DNA of 64,000 bases from assembly GCF_001659605.2 (NCBI RefSeq), contig NC_035161.2, positions 39,389,956-39,453,955 on the forward strand. Direction: 5' to 3'. Under the pieces are notes generated by a model. The model saw only the letters and a program-made list of their open reading frames with translations, made no database searches and had not been told where the DNA came from. Both the position numbers and the translations under genes were made by a program. Position 1 is the first letter of the stretch. Each line of letters opens with the position of its first letter. This document shows, piece by piece, positions 63,425 to 64,000 of this stretch. This stretch comes from Manihot esculenta. Its lineage: Eukaryota; Streptophyta; Magnoliopsida; Malpighiales; Euphorbiaceae.

Positions 63425-63762
63425 GATGTGCTTCGCCTTCCCAATTCTCATTCTCTTCTGCGCAAGCATTTCTTCTTCTCGTTACTTGTCAGTTTATTCA
63501 TCGCTATCCAAGTGCTTCATATTGTCTTCTAATTTTTGTCTTCATATTGTTTCATCTCTATAAAGTTGACATTTGTAATTCCAGTTTCTATTCATGTGAA
63601 GTGAATATCAAAGATTCTTCGACCATATCTGTGTTCCTTGAAATTTCTTATTAGCTGCGCATAAATTCTTCGGCCTCTTCTTCCTTCTATTGAAAACCAG
63701 CGCTCCACTATTCTATTTTTATCTCTCTGTTTCTTCTTTGAACTGTTCTGTCTCTTTCCCTT

Positions 63763-64000
63763 ATGGCTCCCCCGAATGATCCCGCTAATCCACTCTTTAA
63801 AGTCCTTCGATCAGAGAGTTTAGAGAAGAACTTTGATTTATCCGGAGGGAAGTTTAGAGTCAAAAGCATTCCATTGCTCTCTGATGTTCCAAGCAATGTC
63901 ACCTTTTCTCCTTTTTCGTCTGTCTGTGACCATTCCGAGTCTGATGCTCCACTTCCTCTTCTGCAGCGTGTCCATTCTTTGTCTTACAGGGGCGGATTCC
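63763..64000 (+). CDS. STS: Stachyose synthase (galactinol-raffinose galactosyltransferase), N-terminal part
   Basis: The frame opens at MAPPNDP and stays open for 79 codons to the window edge. The start plus FDLSGGKFRVK, PLLSDVPSNVTFSPF and LLQRVHSLSYRGGF match the N-terminus of plant stachyose synthases, glycoside hydrolase family 36 enzymes of roughly 860 residues. The enzyme moves galactose from galactinol to raffinose to make stachyose, in seed storage and phloem transport. The catalytic aspartates lie beyond the window. Raffinose synthases share the fold but start differently, so STS or a close paralog (RFS4-like) is favoured. Confidence 0.88.
   Translation, partial: MAPPNDPANPLFKVLRSESLEKNFDLSGGKFRVKSIPLLSDVPSNVTFSPFSSVCDHSESDAPLPLLQRVHSLSYRGGF

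Noticed and set aside
63322..63654. 110-codon plus-strand frame upstream of stachyose synthase
   Set aside because: It spans the TATA box and probable leader, and its peptide has no family features.
1..64000. tRNA, rRNA, CRISPR arrays or operon-like structure
   Set aside because: No cloverleaf, rRNA or spaced-repeat array was recognised; the window is a plant nuclear region with monocistronic genes.

Overview
This is nuclear DNA of a flowering plant. Genes are intron-rich with AT-rich spacers, the proteins are typical angiosperm ones (GUN1, RH24, a P-class PPR protein, CYP21-4, pectinesterases, stachyose synthase), and plant Copia, Gypsy, TRIM, hAT, Mutator-like and Tourist-like elements are present. 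It is a eudicot, probably a rosid; I cannot fix the species from sequence alone.

Layout. 1-7.1 kb is AT-rich and carries two non-autonomous DNA transposons, each with an exact target-site duplication: a Mutator-like element (940-2434, 9 bp) and a hAT-like element (5785-6779, 8 bp). 7.2-11.8 kb (+) is a five-exon DEAD-box RNA helicase 24 gene with a MITE in intron 1. 13.2-15.0 kb (+) is a two-exon mitochondrial-type PPR gene. 15.6-26.4 kb (-) is a seven-exon cyclophilin gene, CYP21-4. Its fourth intron is swollen to 8.7 kb by a nested insertion: an old Copia (minus strand) that later received a 311-bp TRIM element and, most recently, a second Copia (plus strand). All three have exact 5-bp target-site duplications. 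27.3-32.2 kb (-) is an eight-exon gene for a membrane-anchored protein with an ethylbenzene-dehydrogenase-type haem-binding domain, with a Tourist-like MITE in intron 2. 32.2-37.3 kb is a very AT-rich divergent spacer with tandem duplications and a 630-bp foldback. 37.3-40.9 kb (+) is the four-exon GUN1 plastid retrograde-signalling gene. 42.8-55.6 kb (-) is a tandem cluster of three five-exon pectinesterase genes in AT-rich DNA; two of them share an unusual GC-AG first intron. 59.0-62.1 kb (+) is a decayed, 3'-truncated Ty3/Gypsy element. 63.76 kb to the window end (+) is the first 79 codons of a stachyose synthase gene.

The genes do not form one pathway. Housekeeping and organelle genes (RNA helicase, mitochondrial PPR, secretory-pathway cyclophilin, GUN1) lie beside a pectin-modification cluster and a raffinose-family oligosaccharide gene. 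All exon models were read by hand from splice sites and reading-frame continuity; every multi-exon model gives an uninterrupted frame, but none has transcript support. The most notable observations are the dated three-layer retroelement nest, the miniature TRIM, the GC-AG introns shared by pectinesterase paralogs, the paralog-specific insertions between them, and substitutions at normally conserved residues in CYP21-4, RH24 and the third pectinesterase.
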